45,652 nucleotides of DNA. It comes from an uncultured Synechococcus sp. (GTDB lineage: Bacteria > Cyanobacteriota > Cyanobacteriia > PCC-6307 > Cyanobiaceae). This document shows positions 33,830 through 42,333 of this stretch, in pieces (position 1 is the first letter of the stretch; every line of letters begins with the position of its first letter). The notes below the pieces were generated by a model. The model did no database searches. It had not been told where the DNA came from and worked only from the letters and a program-made list of their open reading frames with translations. Position numbers and translations under genes: made by a program. Location: positions 1-45,652 of the forward strand of contig CAJWXK010000003.1 of the NCBI GenBank assembly GCA_913048995.1, in the 5' to 3' direction.

Positions 33830-34099
33830 ATGATTCAGCTGACTCGCAACTGTCCAGAGGAGATGACCAAGGTTCTGGACATCTATTCCTGGCCCATTTG
33901 GTCCTGCGAGGTCAGCACCTTTCCATGGCATTACTCAGAGCGTGAGCAGTGCCTGATCCTCGAAGGTGACGTCACCGTCACCCCCGAGGGTGGCGAGTCT
34001 GTGCGTTTTGGGCAAGGTGATTTCGTTGAGTTCCCGGCTGGGATGTCATGCACATGGCAGGTGCATCAAGCGGTTCGTAAGCATTACCGCTTCGGCTGA
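33830..34099 (+). CDS. Small cupin (DUF861 / Cupin_3 type)
   Basis: 89 residues from ATG 33830; the track start 33782 is within grxD. WSCEVSTFPWHYSEREQCLILEGDVTVTPEGG and VRFGQGDFVEFPAGMSCTWQV fit the cupin_3 profile of small one-domain cupins. One metal His (HY) and one Glu (ERE) are present; the usual second-motif His is not obvious (CTWQVH has one). Likely operon: BolA-grxD-cupin, 7 bases from grxD. Function unknown. Confidence 0.85.
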   Translation: MIQLTRNCPEEMTKVLDIYSWPIWSCEVSTFPWHYSEREQCLILEGDVTVTPEGGESVRFGQGDFVEFPAGMSCTWQVHQAVRKHYRFG

Positions 34100-34104
34100 A
34101 GCAA

Positions 34105-34371
34105 TCAGCGGCGCTCCCGTTCAAACAGCGTGCTGGAGTCCCCGCCAGGACCAATGAAGCTGGATGGATCCATCAACCAGCGCTCGGACATCTCCTCAAA
34201 GCGGCGCTGGGTGATCGGATCGAGCTGTTGGCTACGGCGCAGCGCATGGATGAATCCGTCGGCGTACAAGCGCAGCTCTGCAGGGCTGTGGTGGCGGTCA
34301 GTCAGCTCCTGACAGGCATCACAAAGGCTCTGGAAATGGCGGATCGCGTCAGGATCCTGTAACGCAGTCAT
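34105..34371 (-). CDS. Small cyanobacterial protein (DUF6761-like)
   Basis: 88 residues from ATG 34371; the track start 34407 adds 12 unlikely residues. TALQDPDAIRHFQSLCDACQEL, then PAELRLYADGFIHALRRSQQLDPITQRRFEEMSERWLMDPSSF, is a helical protein of the pattern I associate with cyanobacterial DUF6761 (H-Q-L, LR.Y..G...ALR, DPS.F). Its ATG is back-to-back with a possible start of the divergent response regulator. Function unknown. Confidence 0.65.
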   Translation of the reverse strand: MTALQDPDAIRHFQSLCDACQELTDRHHSPAELRLYADGFIHALRRSQQLDPITQRRFEEMSERWLMDPSSFIGPGGDSSTLFERERR

Positions 34372-34405
34372 GGGACAGCTGATCAAGGCATCGCCTGCTA
34401 CCAGC

Positions 34406-35215
34406 ATGGCGGAGGAATCGGCTTACGGTAGAGGGCCTTGTTTTCTTCGTGTGACCTCCTCCGGGGCGATAAGCCCGGCCTGCATCCTGGTGGTGGAGCC
34501 CCACCCCACTCTGCGGATGGTTCTCGCGCAGCGTCTGCGACAGGACGGTCACATGGCTGCTGCTGTTGGTTCTGCCGCTGAGGCACTTGATATTTGCGCT
34601 GAGCAGCAGCCCGACCTTCTTGTGAGCGCTGAATTGCTCGAGGAGACCACAGCTCTGAAGTTGGCCGCAAGGCTGCGCTGCAGGGTGATGGTCCTGACAG
34701 CACGCTCTGGCGCTGAGGCTGTTGTTTCTCTGTTGGATAGCGGCGCTGAAGACGTGTTGCGTAAGCCTTTTGGCCTCGAGGAGCTTGCGGCCCGTTGCCG
34801 CAAATTGCTCAGCCGCACTGGAGGACTGCAGGAGCAGGTGACTGTCGGCCCGCTTTCGGTTCACCTGCTGTTGCGTCAGGTCACCCTCCGCGATCAGCCT
34901 GTTGAGCTCAGCCCGCGTGAATTCGCCTTGCTCTGCGCCCTGCTGATGCCGCCTGGCCATGTTCGTAGCCGTCAAGAGCTGTTGACCATGGCCTGGCCTC
35001 CCTTCAGTGGTGGACCTCGCTCCGTCGATACCCAGGTGCTGACGCTTCGCCGAAAGCTTGAACAGGCTGGTCTTGGTGAAGGTGGCGGCATTGAAACCGT
35101 GCGGCAGCAGGGATACCGCTTCAGCCTCGACAACCTCCCTGAGGTGAGCTTAGAGGCCGCGGCTGAAACGAACTCCCCCCACCAGCAGTTCAGCGGCCAC
35201 CATCAGACCGCTTGA
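34406..35215 (+). CDS. OmpR/PhoB-type response regulator with a degenerate receiver
   Basis: About 269 residues from ATG 34406 (ATG 34370 or GTG 34451 are alternatives). The receiver begins CILVVEPHPTLRMVLAQRL, where the usual acidic pair DD is EP. The phosphoacceptor strand reads PDLLVSAELLEET, so the Asp position is Ala. The later Thr (MVLTARSG) and Lys (LRKPF) remain. The C-terminus is a full winged-helix DNA-binding domain: LSPREFALLCALL, RSRQELLTMAW, RSVDTQVLTLRRKLE and RQQGYRF. Such atypical receivers act without phosphorylation. No histidine kinase is nearby. The C-terminus overlaps the convergent membrane gene by 66 bases. Confidence 0.85.
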   Translation: MAEESAYGRGPCFLRVTSSGAISPACILVVEPHPTLRMVLAQRLRQDGHMAAAVGSAAEALDICAEQQPDLLVSAELLEETTALKLAARLRCRVMVLTARSGAEAVVSLLDSGAEDVLRKPFGLEELAARCRKLLSRTGGLQEQVTVGPLSVHLLLRQVTLRDQPVELSPREFALLCALLMPPGHVRSRQELLTMAWPPFSGGPRSVDTQVLTLRRKLEQAGLGEGGGIETVRQQGYRFSLDNLPEVSLEAAAETNSPHQQFSGHHQTA

Positions 35216-35689
35216 TGCGGCCAGCAGTTTGTAGGTCCAAGGCGGAGTGAGTCGCTGCACTCCACTGATGTCAATTCCACTGTTGCTGCTGAAGCGGCCG
35301 AGAAAATCCTCGAAGTTCTCCACCCGCTGGGGCAGCAGATGGGCCTTCTGGCCTGTGCGCACGTAGTAGACCCGACCGCCTTGACTGGTGCCAACCGGCA
35401 CCAGAGCTTTCACCTCATCCCACTGCAGTTGCCAGCTGCGGCGCAGCAGCCAGGCGCACCACGGGGCTGGCCCGACGCGCAGCCCCTCCCCATCGAGCTC
35501 CACCCGCTCACTGACCATGGCCAGAACCAGAACCAGACCGAGGGGCACCATCACTAGCAGCCATAGCCTTAGTCCATCAGGTGCCAGCGCAGGCAAGGGC
35601 AGCACCAGCGCCAGATAGAGGAGCACCAAGGTGTAGCGGATTAGGGGTGCCATTGGGTAGCAGTGCCGTTCAGCTGCACTTGGGTTCAT
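35150..35689 (-). CDS. Membrane hypothetical protein with a PH-like middle
   Basis: 179 residues from ATG 35689, which overlaps the preceding stop (ATGA); the track start 35776 is rejected. Two N-terminal helices (YTLVLLYLALVLPL, LWLLVMVPLGLVLVLAMV) are followed by a soluble beta-rich stretch, VELDGEGLRVGPAPWCAWLLRRSWQLQW, that resembles the opening of bacterial PH/DUF304-like domains. Then come VKALVPV and a C-terminal helix. Co-transcribed with the 94-residue gene. Function unknown. Confidence 0.7.
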   Translation of the reverse strand: MNPSAAERHCYPMAPLIRYTLVLLYLALVLPLPALAPDGLRLWLLVMVPLGLVLVLAMVSERVELDGEGLRVGPAPWCAWLLRRSWQLQWDEVKALVPVGTSQGGRVYYVRTGQKAHLLPQRVENFEDFLGRFSSNSGIDISGVQRLTPPWTYKLLAASSGLMVAAELLVGGVRFSRGL

Positions 35690-35970
35690 CGGTCCTCCGG
35701 TGAGCCGGGTAGTGGTTCGATTAATGCACTGGGGATGTAGGTCCCGCTCAAGACTTCGGAATCCCGGTCTTTCCACAATTCGCTAAGGCGCATCAGATCC
35801 GCATGGGCCTGCTCAACTCGCAGCAGGTACTCCTCAGGACTGATTTTTGACCGTGCTTCTCGCAACTTGGCCAGTCGCAGCAAATGCAGATTCGCGGGCT
35901 TGACCATCTCGCCGCGGGCTTCCAGGTAGGCGGCCAGTTCCGCTGCGCTCGGTATCGGCTCCAGAGTCAT
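35686..35970 (-). CDS. Small helical conserved hypothetical protein
   Basis: 94 residues from ATG 35970. EPIPSAAELAAYLEARGEMV, then LHLLRLAKLREARSKISPEEYLLRVEQAHADLMRLSELW, is an all-helical charged protein with a Pro-rich tail. No cysteines, no membrane segment. It lies just downstream of crtH on the same strand, 41 bases away, and overlaps the membrane gene by ATGA. No family name known to me. Confidence 0.7.
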   Translation of the reverse strand: MTLEPIPSAAELAAYLEARGEMVKPANLHLLRLAKLREARSKISPEEYLLRVEQAHADLMRLSELWKDRDSEVLSGTYIPSALIEPLPGSPEDR

Positions 35971-36011
35971 GGGCTTCCACCTCAGGACATCCAGCCTATG
36001 GAGATTGCTGC

Positions 36012-37559
36012 TCAGGCGGGGAGCGCCCAGGGATTGAGGCCCAGATCCGCGCCGATGCGGTGGGCGCAGGCAAAGCCGCTGAAAGCCACGGCATTGAGTC
36101 CCTGGCCGGGGAAGCAGGAATCACCGACGCAATACAGCCCCTCCACCCCACTGCGGTTGAACGGCATCGGCAGCAATCCGGGCAGACGCAGCGCAGGGAT
36201 TGGTCCGTAGCTGCCGTTGTGCCGACCGAGGAAGCGGCGATGGCTGCGGGGTGTGCCCACTTCGCGGTGATGGATCGCACCACTCAGCCCCGGTAGAAGC
36301 AGTGATTCAAGGCGTTGGATCAGGCGGTCGGCGTCGGCTTCTTTTTTGACTCGATAAGCGCTGGGAGTCAGGCCCTGCCACGGCTCCATGGCCGAGGGCG
36401 TGAAGCAGTGCAGGATCTGCCGGTTTGCAGGGGCCAGATCGGGGTCCAACAGGCTGGGCATCGAGACAAAGATGACCCCCTGCTCATCCTCCATGGCCTG
36501 CCAGTCCTCCAGCAGCAGGTGATGGCAGTGCATGCCATCAGGAACGATGGCTGCGTCAATGCCCAGGTGCAGCGAGAGGAACGATGGTGAGGCTTTATAT
36601 CGCCGCCGCCAGCGCCCCTCACGGGCTGGGGTATGGGCAGCATCCACAAGAGGAGTAGGAGCGGAACCCTCTCCGCTGAAGGTGTCCCAGCGAGTGGCAT
36701 TGCTCACCACCCGTCGCGCAGTTAGGCATTCACCATTGGCCAGCTCGACGCCGGTGGCCCGTTGGCCCTCAAACAGCACCCTGGTGACCCGCGATTTGTA
36801 GCGGATTTGACCGCCATGGCGCATGAGCCCACTGACGAGCTTGCGGGCGATGGTCCCTACGCCTCCTTTGGGGTAGTTGATACCGCCGGCATGACGATCA
36901 GAGAACACCATGCCGGCATTGATCATCGGGGTCAGGTCTGCTGGCATCACTGACCAGCAGAAGCACTCCATGTCGATGAACTGCAGCAGCTGAGGATCAC
37001 GGATGTGCTTCCGTGCCACATCACCGACGTTGAACGGCAGCCAGCGGGCCAGGCCCAGACAGGCCAGGGGCGCGCGGAAGAAGACTTTGCTCAGGTAAGC
37101 CGGGTCCTCGAGTGAGAGAAGCGGCATTGCATCAAGGCAACGGAACACCTGCCAACAGGTGTCATAGAAAGCTCGGATCCCCTTGGCTTCATGGGGAAAC
37201 AGGGCGCTGAGACGCTCCACAAAGCTGTCGTAATCGCGATCCACCGCCACGTTGAGATGGCCAGGCAGGTGGTACTCCAGCTGCACCGCGTCAGGCACTG
37301 TTTCGCAGTGCTCGCCGACATCGGCCAGGGCGCGCGTGAGCAGGTTGGTATGACCCTTCTGACCGAAGCCGAAGATCATCGAGGCTCCGACATCAAAGGT
37401 GTAGCCAGCGCGCTGGAAGCTGCCGCCACTACCGCCGGGGATCAGATAACGCTCCAGCACCAGAACCGAGGCGCCTTTGGCTGCTAGCTGGCTGGCGGTG
37501 ACCAGCCCGCCGATGCCTGAGCCGATGACGATGACATCCCAGGCCGGTGCGGTGCTCAC
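36012..37559 (-). CDS. crtH: Carotenoid (prolycopene) isomerase CrtH
   Basis: CrtH (CRTISO) converts poly-cis lycopene to all-trans lycopene after desaturation. 515 residues from GTG 37559. [22 protein letters not shown] is the FAD-binding motif (13-18), followed by [26 protein letters not shown], the CRTISO form of the GGR region. Later come [21 protein letters not shown] and [25 protein letters not shown], which is close to known CrtH. The GTG overlaps the trmFO stop (GTGA), placing it in one transcript after trmFO. Confidence 0.95.
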   Translation of the reverse strand: MSTAPAWDVIVIGSGIGGLVTASQLAAKGASVLVLERYLIPGGSGGSFQRAGYTFDVGASMIFGFGQKGHTNLLTRALADVGEHCETVPDAVQLEYHLPGHLNVAVDRDYDSFVERLSALFPHEAKGIRAFYDTCWQVFRCLDAMPLLSLEDPAYLSKVFFRAPLACLGLARWLPFNVGDVARKHIRDPQLLQFIDMECFCWSVMPADLTPMINAGMVFSDRHAGGINYPKGGVGTIARKLVSGLMRHGGQIRYKSRVTRVLFEGQRATGVELANGECLTARRVVSNATRWDTFSGEGSAPTPLVDAAHTPAREGRWRRRYKASPSFLSLHLGIDAAIVPDGMHCHHLLLEDWQAMEDEQGVIFVSMPSLLDPDLAPANRQILHCFTPSAMEPWQGLTPSAYRVKKEADADRLIQRLESLLLPGLSGAIHHREVGTPRSHRRFLGRHNGSYGPIPALRLPGLLPMPFNRSGVEGLYCVGDSCFPGQGLNAVAFSGFACAHRIGADLGLNPWALPA

Positions 37560-38935
37560 AGAACAGCAGTTGCAGGCCCGGCGACCTTAGGGGCTGAGGC
37601 GCTTTGGCAGAACGGGGCCAGATCGCTTAGGGCCCGATCCCGGTAGGCCCCGTAGCGGGATCGCTTGTCACGGATTCGCTCCGGCAGCTCTGGCAGTAGG
37701 CCAAAGTTCGGGGGCATCGGCTGAAACTTGCCGCTGGGGGCCTCACTGATGAAGTGGGTCAGGGCGCCAGCCATCGTTGTCGCTGGCAGATTGATCGGCT
37801 CCTTCCCCTGGACCAGCCGAGCAGCATTGGTGCCAGCCAACCAGCCGCCGGCCACTGCGGCTGCATAGCCTTCGGTGCCGGTGATCTGGCCAGCAGCAAG
37901 CAGGTTATGGCGACATCTGAACTGAAGGGTGGGCTCTAGCAGCTGAGGAGCTTCCAAGAAGGTGTTGCGGTGCATAACCCCGAAACGCACGAATTCAGCG
38001 TTCTCAAGCCCGGGGATCAGGCGCAGCACCCGCTTCTGCTCACCCCATTTGAGGTTGGTCTGAAAGCCCACCAGGTTCCAGAGGCGCCCATCACGATCTT
38101 CCTGGCGCAGCTGCACCACCGCATAGGCGCGCTTGGCACGGCGCACATCACGGTCATTGACATCTCCCCAGCGTTGATCCCACAGACCAATGGGCTTCAA
38201 GGGGCCATAGCGCATGGTGTCTTCCCCGCGCCGGGCCAGCTCCTCAATCGGCAGACAACCCTCGAAGAACGTGGCGCTCTCCTGTTCAAAATCCTTCAGT
38301 TCTGCCTGCTCGGCCTCCAGCAGGGCCTCGCGGAAGGCGAGGTACTGCTCTTTGTCCATCGGGCAGTTGATGTAATCCGCATCTCCCTTGTCGTAGCGAC
38401 TGGCACGGAAGGCCACGTCGAGATTGACCGACTCACCTTCGACGATGGGACTGGCGGCATCAAAGAAATGACAGTCCGCACGACCGGTGAAGCGCCGCAG
38501 GTCATCGGCTAGGGCATCACTGGTGAGTGGACCTGTGGCCAGCACAGTTACTTGGCCTGTAGGTGGTAGCTCCAGTTGTTCGCGCCGCTCAATCGTCACC
38601 AGAGGATGAGCATCAAGTTCGGCCGTCAGAGCAGCGCTGTAACGGCCCCGGTCAACAGCTAAGGCCCCGCCAGCGGGAACGGCGTGAGCATCAGCCTTGC
38701 CGATCACCAGGGAGCCGAGACGGCGGAGCTCTTCCTGTAAGAGGCCCGCAGCGCGATCGCTGCTGAGGGCACCAAAACTGTTGCTGCAGACCAGCTCAGC
38801 ACATTCACTGCTGTGATGAGCCGGTGAACGCTTCACAGGTCGCATTTCAACCAGGGTGACCGGGATACCCGAACGGGCAACCTGCCAGGCGGCTTCTGTG
38901 CCCGCCAGGCCGGCGCCGATCACCAGAACGCTCAA
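37556..38935 (-). CDS. trmFO: Folate/FAD-dependent tRNA (uracil-54-C5)-methyltransferase TrmFO
   Basis: TrmFO forms ribothymidine at T54 using methylenetetrahydrofolate and FAD. 459 residues from TTG 38935. [21 protein letters not shown] (FAD), [26 protein letters not shown] with the catalytic Cys, and [28 protein letters not shown] are diagnostic. [22 protein letters not shown] is the second FAD contact. It lies between psbY and crtH on the minus strand, ending with a GTGA overlap. The psbY stop is 5 bases upstream of its start. Confidence 0.96.
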   Translation of the reverse strand: MSVLVIGAGLAGTEAAWQVARSGIPVTLVEMRPVKRSPAHHSSECAELVCSNSFGALSSDRAAGLLQEELRRLGSLVIGKADAHAVPAGGALAVDRGRYSAALTAELDAHPLVTIERREQLELPPTGQVTVLATGPLTSDALADDLRRFTGRADCHFFDAASPIVEGESVNLDVAFRASRYDKGDADYINCPMDKEQYLAFREALLEAEQAELKDFEQESATFFEGCLPIEELARRGEDTMRYGPLKPIGLWDQRWGDVNDRDVRRAKRAYAVVQLRQEDRDGRLWNLVGFQTNLKWGEQKRVLRLIPGLENAEFVRFGVMHRNTFLEAPQLLEPTLQFRCRHNLLAAGQITGTEGYAAAVAGGWLAGTNAARLVQGKEPINLPATTMAGALTHFISEAPSGKFQPMPPNFGLLPELPERIRDKRSRYGAYRDRALSDLAPFCQSASAPKVAGPATAVL

Positions 38936-38939
38936 AGGA

Positions 38940-39158
38940 TCAACCGCGTGCTCTCTTCAGCATGAGCTGCAGCTGACCCACGGCGGCACGGCCGATGTTG
39001 AAACCAGCCCAGCTGACCGCAGCAAGAACGGGAGCAACAACCACAAACAGGCGTGCGTCAATACCGAGAAACTGCCCTGTCGTGACCACGCTGTAGGCGG
39101 AATAGCCAACGACGGCAAGGACCAGTACGCCGCCGAGCAGAATCCGCAGAAAGCCCAT
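38940..39158 (-). CDS. psbY: Photosystem II protein PsbY with an extra N-terminal helix
   Basis: 72 residues from ATG 39158; the track start 39245 is rejected. The C-terminal 40 residues ([34 protein letters not shown]) are the PsbY form, a one-helix peripheral PSII subunit usually of about 40 residues. An additional hydrophobic helix, [21 protein letters not shown], precedes it. No ATG, GTG or TTG lies where a 40-residue protein would begin, so the longer form is the natural reading. It is followed after 5 bases by trmFO. Confidence 0.85.
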   Translation of the reverse strand: MGFLRILLGGVLVLAVVGYSAYSVVTTGQFLGIDARLFVVVAPVLAAVSWAGFNIGRAAVGQLQLMLKRARG

Positions 39159-39260
39159 GGTGGATTGGTTGAGTGCCTGGAGATTATTACGGAACGTACG
39201 CAGGTCCTTGTGGGGTCTGACTGATCCTGACCCAAATTGCAGCAATTAAAATTTTTGAGA

Positions 39261-39770
39261 TCAGCCACTGCGCTCGCGTTGGTGGTGCTGTCTCGCCAAC
39301 TCGGCGTAATGGCGAGCATGCTCTATTTGCTTGAGCTGAGCCTCGCTGCTCAGCTGCCGCTTCACGCTGGCCGGCGCTCCCATCACCAGGGCTCCCGCAG
39401 GCACATCCTTGGTGACCACAGCACCTGCGGCAACGAGTGCTCCGGTCCCCACGGTGACTCCGTTGAGCACGATGGCGCCGATGCCCACCAGACAGCCATC
39501 CTCCAGCGTGGCGCCATGAATCACAGCGCGGTGGCCGATGGTCACATCGGCGCCGATGACCACTGGCTCACCGGGGTCGCCATGCAGCACTGTCCCGTCC
39601 TGGACATTGCTTCGAGCTCCAATGCGAATGCTGCTCATATCGCCTCTAGCAACGGCAGTTGGCCAGATGCTGGCGCCGTTCTCTAAAACCACATCACCAA
39701 TCACCACTGCACTGGGAGCGACCCATGCGGCGGCATTGGTGGACGGTTCAGGCCAGGGTGATTCAGACAT
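39261..39770 (-). CDS. Gamma-carbonic-anhydrase-like hexapeptide protein
   Basis: 169 residues from ATG 39770. The left-handed beta-helix has successive I/V-x-x-x-x hexads ([86 protein letters not shown]). The three metal-ligand histidines are in place: VLH, then GHRAVIH. This matches the CaiE/PaaY/YrdA group. Whether it hydrates CO2 or only resembles the carboxysomal CcmM gamma-CA domain cannot be told. The gene is single, reading away from tRNA-Lys. Confidence 0.88.
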   Translation of the reverse strand: MSESPWPEPSTNAAAWVAPSAVVIGDVVLENGASIWPTAVARGDMSSIRIGARSNVQDGTVLHGDPGEPVVIGADVTIGHRAVIHGATLEDGCLVGIGAIVLNGVTVGTGALVAAGAVVTKDVPAGALVMGAPASVKRQLSSEAQLKQIEHARHYAELARQHHQRERSG

Positions 39771-39790
39771 GGTCGCGGGCGGCACTGCGT

Positions 39791-39796
39791 GATAAT
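39791..39796 (+). promoter_or_regulatory. Possible -10 box of tRNA-Lys
   Basis: GATAAT (one mismatch to TATAAT), 22 bases before the mature 5' end. No good -35 at 16-18 bases was found, so this is tentative. Confidence 0.35.
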
Positions 39797-39818
39797 TTCA
39801 TTTCGCTCGCAAGGGCAC

Positions 39819-39890
39819 GGGTCGCTAGCTCAGCGGTAGAGCACTCGGCTTTTAACCGATTGGTCCTGAGTTCGAATCTCAGGCGACCCA
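39819..39890 (+). tRNA. trnK: tRNA-Lys (UUU)
   Basis: 72 bases. Acceptor GGGTCGC pairs with GCGACCC plus discriminator A. D-arm is GCTC-AGCGGTA-GAGC. The anticodon loop CTTTTAA gives anticodon TTT. The T-arm is CTGAG-TTCGAAT-CTCAG. The anticodon stem has four good pairs and one C/T mismatch at its top. The 3' CCA is not encoded. Confidence 0.95.
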
Positions 39891-39900
39891 TTTTCTGGAT

Positions 39901-39928
39901 AGTTCCCTTCGTGAAGGTACTTTTTATT
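39901..39928 (+). terminator. Terminator of tRNA-Lys
   Basis: CCTTC-GT-GAAGG with flanking AGT/ACT pairs, followed by TTTTTATTT, begins 11 bases after the tRNA. A second hairpin AGTGTC-TTAC-GACACT follows at 39936-39951. Confidence 0.6.
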
Positions 39929-39951
39929 TATGACAAGTGTCTTACGACACT

Positions 39952-40267
39952 CAACATTACGCTTTAAGGCTGTCTCTATCTCGAAAAGAGGCAGGTTGAT
40001 TCGGCCTCATTAAGCGAAATGTTTGGACTGACTGTCCGCCAAGTCTCCCGATGCCTGTAGTCAAAGGGCCTGACTATGGCTATTGAGCCCCTCAAGACGT
40101 CGATCCAAGTTGTCCGACGGCTCCCTAAGAAGGCTTGCTGAGCTTCTATGGCTTCTGTCGACGTTCCCCCATGCAGGGGGGAGCAGGCTTTTTTGAACCA
40201 CTCTTCTGTGGGAGGTGCTCATAGGCCGCTTTGAAGACGATTGAAATACAGCTCGACAAGGGAAACC
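39952..40267. other. Intergenic stretch of about 320 bases
   Basis: No convincing protein gene. It holds a GC-rich hairpin (TCCCCC-ATGCA-GGGGGGA, 40165-40182) with a T6 run after a six-base gap (to 40194), possibly a terminator for an unlisted short RNA. The minus ORFs 40146-40349 and 40219-40446 are shadows. Confidence 0.4.
40165..40194 (+). terminator. Possible terminator hairpin with T6
   Basis: A CCCCC/GGGGG stem with a five-base loop ATGCA, then GAGCAGGC and six T. The spacer between stem and T-run is longer than ideal. Confidence 0.4.
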
Positions 40268-40464
40268 ATGACAGACAGCTTTGATTCCAACCAGCAGTCC
40301 AGCCGTCGTGGCAAGGCGCGATCACCTTCTTTGTGAAGCCCGAGGCCAAGGCAGCAATCCGCGCAGCACTGGCTGATGTTGGTTACGGCACCAGTTACCA
40401 GGAACGGATCGTCAACCTGCTGAATGAACTGCTGCAAAAACAGCAAAGAAGCAGGCTCATCTAG
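40268..40464 (+). pseudogene. Small ribbon-helix-helix-like gene with a -1 frameshift
   Basis: ATG 40268 reads MTDSFDSNQQSSRRGKA, then hits a stop (TGA) at about 40334. In the next frame, entered at GGCAAGGC|GCG, the sequence continues ITFFVKPEAKAAIRAALADVGYGTSYQ, then ERIVNLLNELLQKQ, and ends at TAG 40464. The joined protein of about 65 residues looks like a basic strand plus two helices, as in RHH DNA-binding proteins. The second half alone could start at GTG 40333. The break may be a real frameshift mutation, a sequencing error or a programmed shift. The perfect hairpin 24 bases downstream looks like its terminator. Confidence 0.6.
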
Positions 40465-40487
40465 CCAGGATCCGCAAGGGCAACAGT

Positions 40488-40524
40488 CCTGCCAAGTGAG
40501 CGCTGATTGCGCTCACTTGGCAGG
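40488..40524. terminator. Perfect 16-bp hairpin between two convergent small genes
   Basis: CCTGCCAAGTGAGCGC, loop TGATT, GCGCTCACTTGGCAGG: 16 bp without mismatch. It sits 24 bases after the stop of the frameshifted gene on the plus strand and 6 bases after the stop of a minus-strand micro-ORF. That suits a bidirectional terminator, although no T-run follows on either strand. Confidence 0.7.
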
Positions 40525-40529
40525 GTTCG

Positions 40530-40616
40530 TCAGACCAGCTTGAGTCGCTCGCTGTGCAGCTCAACGGGGTACTTGTCGCTGCACAACACAGCAATCAGGT
40601 CATTGACAGCTCGCAT
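40530..40616 (-). CDS. 28-residue micro-ORF facing the frameshifted gene
   Basis: ATG 40616 to TGA 40530: MRAVNDLIAVLCSDKYPVEL, then HSERLKLV. The codons are rich in GC third positions and look translated. It is divergent from the FAD oxidoreductase at 40638 and ends 6 bases from the perfect hairpin. Soluble, one Cys. No homologue known to me. The track entry 40530-40823 is the same frame extended into the neighbouring gene. Confidence 0.4.
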   Translation of the reverse strand: MRAVNDLIAVLCSDKYPVELHSERLKLV

Positions 40617-40637
40617 TAATTCATTGCACTCGACATC

Positions 40638-41786
40638 ATGACGGGCATGGCGCCTGTTGATCTGGCTGTTGTTGGTGCTGGATTGTCCGGCTGCGCTCTG
40701 CTTTCGCGGCTGGCTCAGCGGGGTTTTGACGGCTCGGTGGCTTTGATTGAAGCCGGACGGGGACCTGGCGGACGAACAGCCACCCGGCGCAGCCGCCGTG
40801 ATGAGGGTTTGCGGCTCGATCACGGGGCACCCTTGCTCAACCTCAGTGCCGGGATTGAGAAGGAACTGGCACCACTGTTGCAGCCTTTAATCGAGGCAGG
40901 CCAGTTGCAGCGGGAAACTCGCCCCCTGCTTGGGCTTGATCATCAAGGTGGTTGGGCTGAGTCGGCGGCCCATCCGCTGCTGAGCGGTCAGTTATGGCGA
41001 GGTGTCCCGGAGATGGCTGCAATTGCCGGATCTCTAATGGCACACGGGCCTGCTGAATTGCAGTGCCATTTCGGGCTCAGGCTGCGCTGGATCGAACGTC
41101 ACGGTGGCATCTGGCTGTTGGCCGATGCCGAGCACAATCAAGTGATCGAAGCGCGTCGCCTGGTGCTGAGCGGCAACCTGTTGGCCCATCCCCGCTCGCT
41201 AGCGATGCTGGCCTGGCCAGATGTTCCTCTGCGCAGCGCTGTTGCCTGCGGGGAGGATCTGCAGCTTGATCAGGCTCTGGCTTCCATCGCTGGGATCGAG
41301 GCGACGGTGCGCTGGAACCTGATGTTGAGTCTTCCTTCCCCGCCCGTTGCAGATTTGCCACGTCAGTTGTGGTGTCTGCCTGAGGCTCAGCAGCGCTGGG
41401 GGCTAGAGCGTCTGGTGCTGCAGACCCAGGCCGATGGTCGCCTCGGCGTGGTGCTCCACGGTTTCGATGGTGGAGAGGCGATTACGCCTGAAAGCCAGCC
41501 GTTGCTGTTGCAGCAGCAGGAACGACGTCAGCTGGAGGCTTGGCGTGAGCTGACCGCCTCCTGGCCCGGTGGTGAATGGTGGGCCGAACAGGCGGAATCC
41601 CTTGGTGTGATGCGTTGGGGTGCATCGCTGCCGATTCTGGGGGCGTTGCCCCAACATTTGCAGTGGTGTGGTGCTAGTGGCGTTGGCTTCTGCGGTGACT
41701 GGATCGCCGGTCCTGGATACGGTCGCTGTGAAGGTGCGCTGCACAGCGTTTTGAAGCTTGCTGATCAGTTGATGGAAGCAAACTAA
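40638..41786 (+). CDS. FAD/NAD(P)-dependent oxidoreductase, renalase-like amine-oxidase fold
   Basis: 382 residues from ATG 40638 (ATG 40647 is also possible). VDLAVVGAGLSGCALLSRLAQRG binds FAD (11-16). EAGRGPGGRTATRRS is the GG-R-T region of the renalase/COG3380 group, followed by LDHGAPLL (compare D.GA). The C-terminus GFCGDWIAGPGYGRCEGALHSVLKLADQL is the second FAD contact. Substrate unknown. It starts 22 bases from the divergent 28-residue ORF. It is unrelated in detail to the DAO-type enzyme at 8735. Confidence 0.88.
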   Translation: MTGMAPVDLAVVGAGLSGCALLSRLAQRGFDGSVALIEAGRGPGGRTATRRSRRDEGLRLDHGAPLLNLSAGIEKELAPLLQPLIEAGQLQRETRPLLGLDHQGGWAESAAHPLLSGQLWRGVPEMAAIAGSLMAHGPAELQCHFGLRLRWIERHGGIWLLADAEHNQVIEARRLVLSGNLLAHPRSLAMLAWPDVPLRSAVACGEDLQLDQALASIAGIEATVRWNLMLSLPSPPVADLPRQLWCLPEAQQRWGLERLVLQTQADGRLGVVLHGFDGGEAITPESQPLLLQQQERRQLEAWRELTASWPGGEWWAEQAESLGVMRWGASLPILGALPQHLQWCGASGVGFCGDWIAGPGYGRCEGALHSVLKLADQLMEAN

Positions 41787-41833
41787 GTATTTTTACCATT
41801 ATTTATTGGCCAATAATTAATTGAATTGGAACC

Positions 41834-42004
41834 ATGCTCGACTACATTCAGCCTTTTGCTTTGTTGAAAGCAATTCATTCTCAATCAAATGGTTTGGATG
41901 CATTTGATTTGGGTTCCACTGTTCTTTACTTGTCTCGCCTCGCCCGTTCGCATCCCTGGTGGGGCCCATGGCCATCGGGTCGTTGTGCAGCGCTCCACCC
42001 GTGA
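41834..42004 (+). CDS. Weak candidate small ORF
   Basis: ATG 41834, 56 codons: LDYIQPFALLKAIHSQSNG, then DLGSTVLYLSRLARS and a Trp-rich end. The first half is AT-rich, unlike real genes here. Listed only because the 286-base gap holds nothing else; may well be chance. Confidence 0.2.
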   Translation: MLDYIQPFALLKAIHSQSNGLDAFDLGSTVLYLSRLARSHPWWGPWPSGRCAALHP

Positions 42005-42058
42005 GCAGGGTCAGTGGGTCCAGCCATGGGGTCTGGCCTGAGGCGTCCCCCTAGGGTC

Positions 42059-42064
42059 TACAAT
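42059..42064 (+). promoter_or_regulatory. Possible -10 box of tRNA-Pro
   Basis: TACAAT lies 9 bases before the mature tRNA, implying an almost leaderless transcript. The -35 region is poor. Confidence 0.3.
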
Positions 42065-42072
42065 CCAATCAA

Positions 42073-42146
42073 CGGGGTGTAGCTCAGCTTGGTAGAGCGC
42101 CGTCTTTGGGAGGCGGATGCCGTAGGTTCGAATCCTATCGCCCCGA
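42073..42146 (+). tRNA. trnP: tRNA-Pro (UGG)
   Basis: 74 bases. Acceptor CGGGGTG pairs with CGCCCCG (one G-T) plus discriminator A. D-arm is GCTC...GAGC. Anticodon arm CCGTC-TTTGGGA-GGCGG gives anticodon TGG. The T-arm is GTAGG-TTCGAAT-CCTAT. The 3' CCA is not encoded. Confidence 0.95.
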
Positions 42147-42333
42147 TTGTATTCAGTGGAGATGAATAACTACTTCAGTTGTTTGTTTGTGCTGTCAGTT
42201 TTGCGGGCTGTCGTCATGGCCTGACTGTTCCAGCCCTATCCAGTCTCTGGAGGGATTGCCCTAGCGATAAACCAGATCTTGTCAGTTAATCATTCATTGG
42301 ACATGCCAATCTGAGTCATGGCTGAGTATTGCC

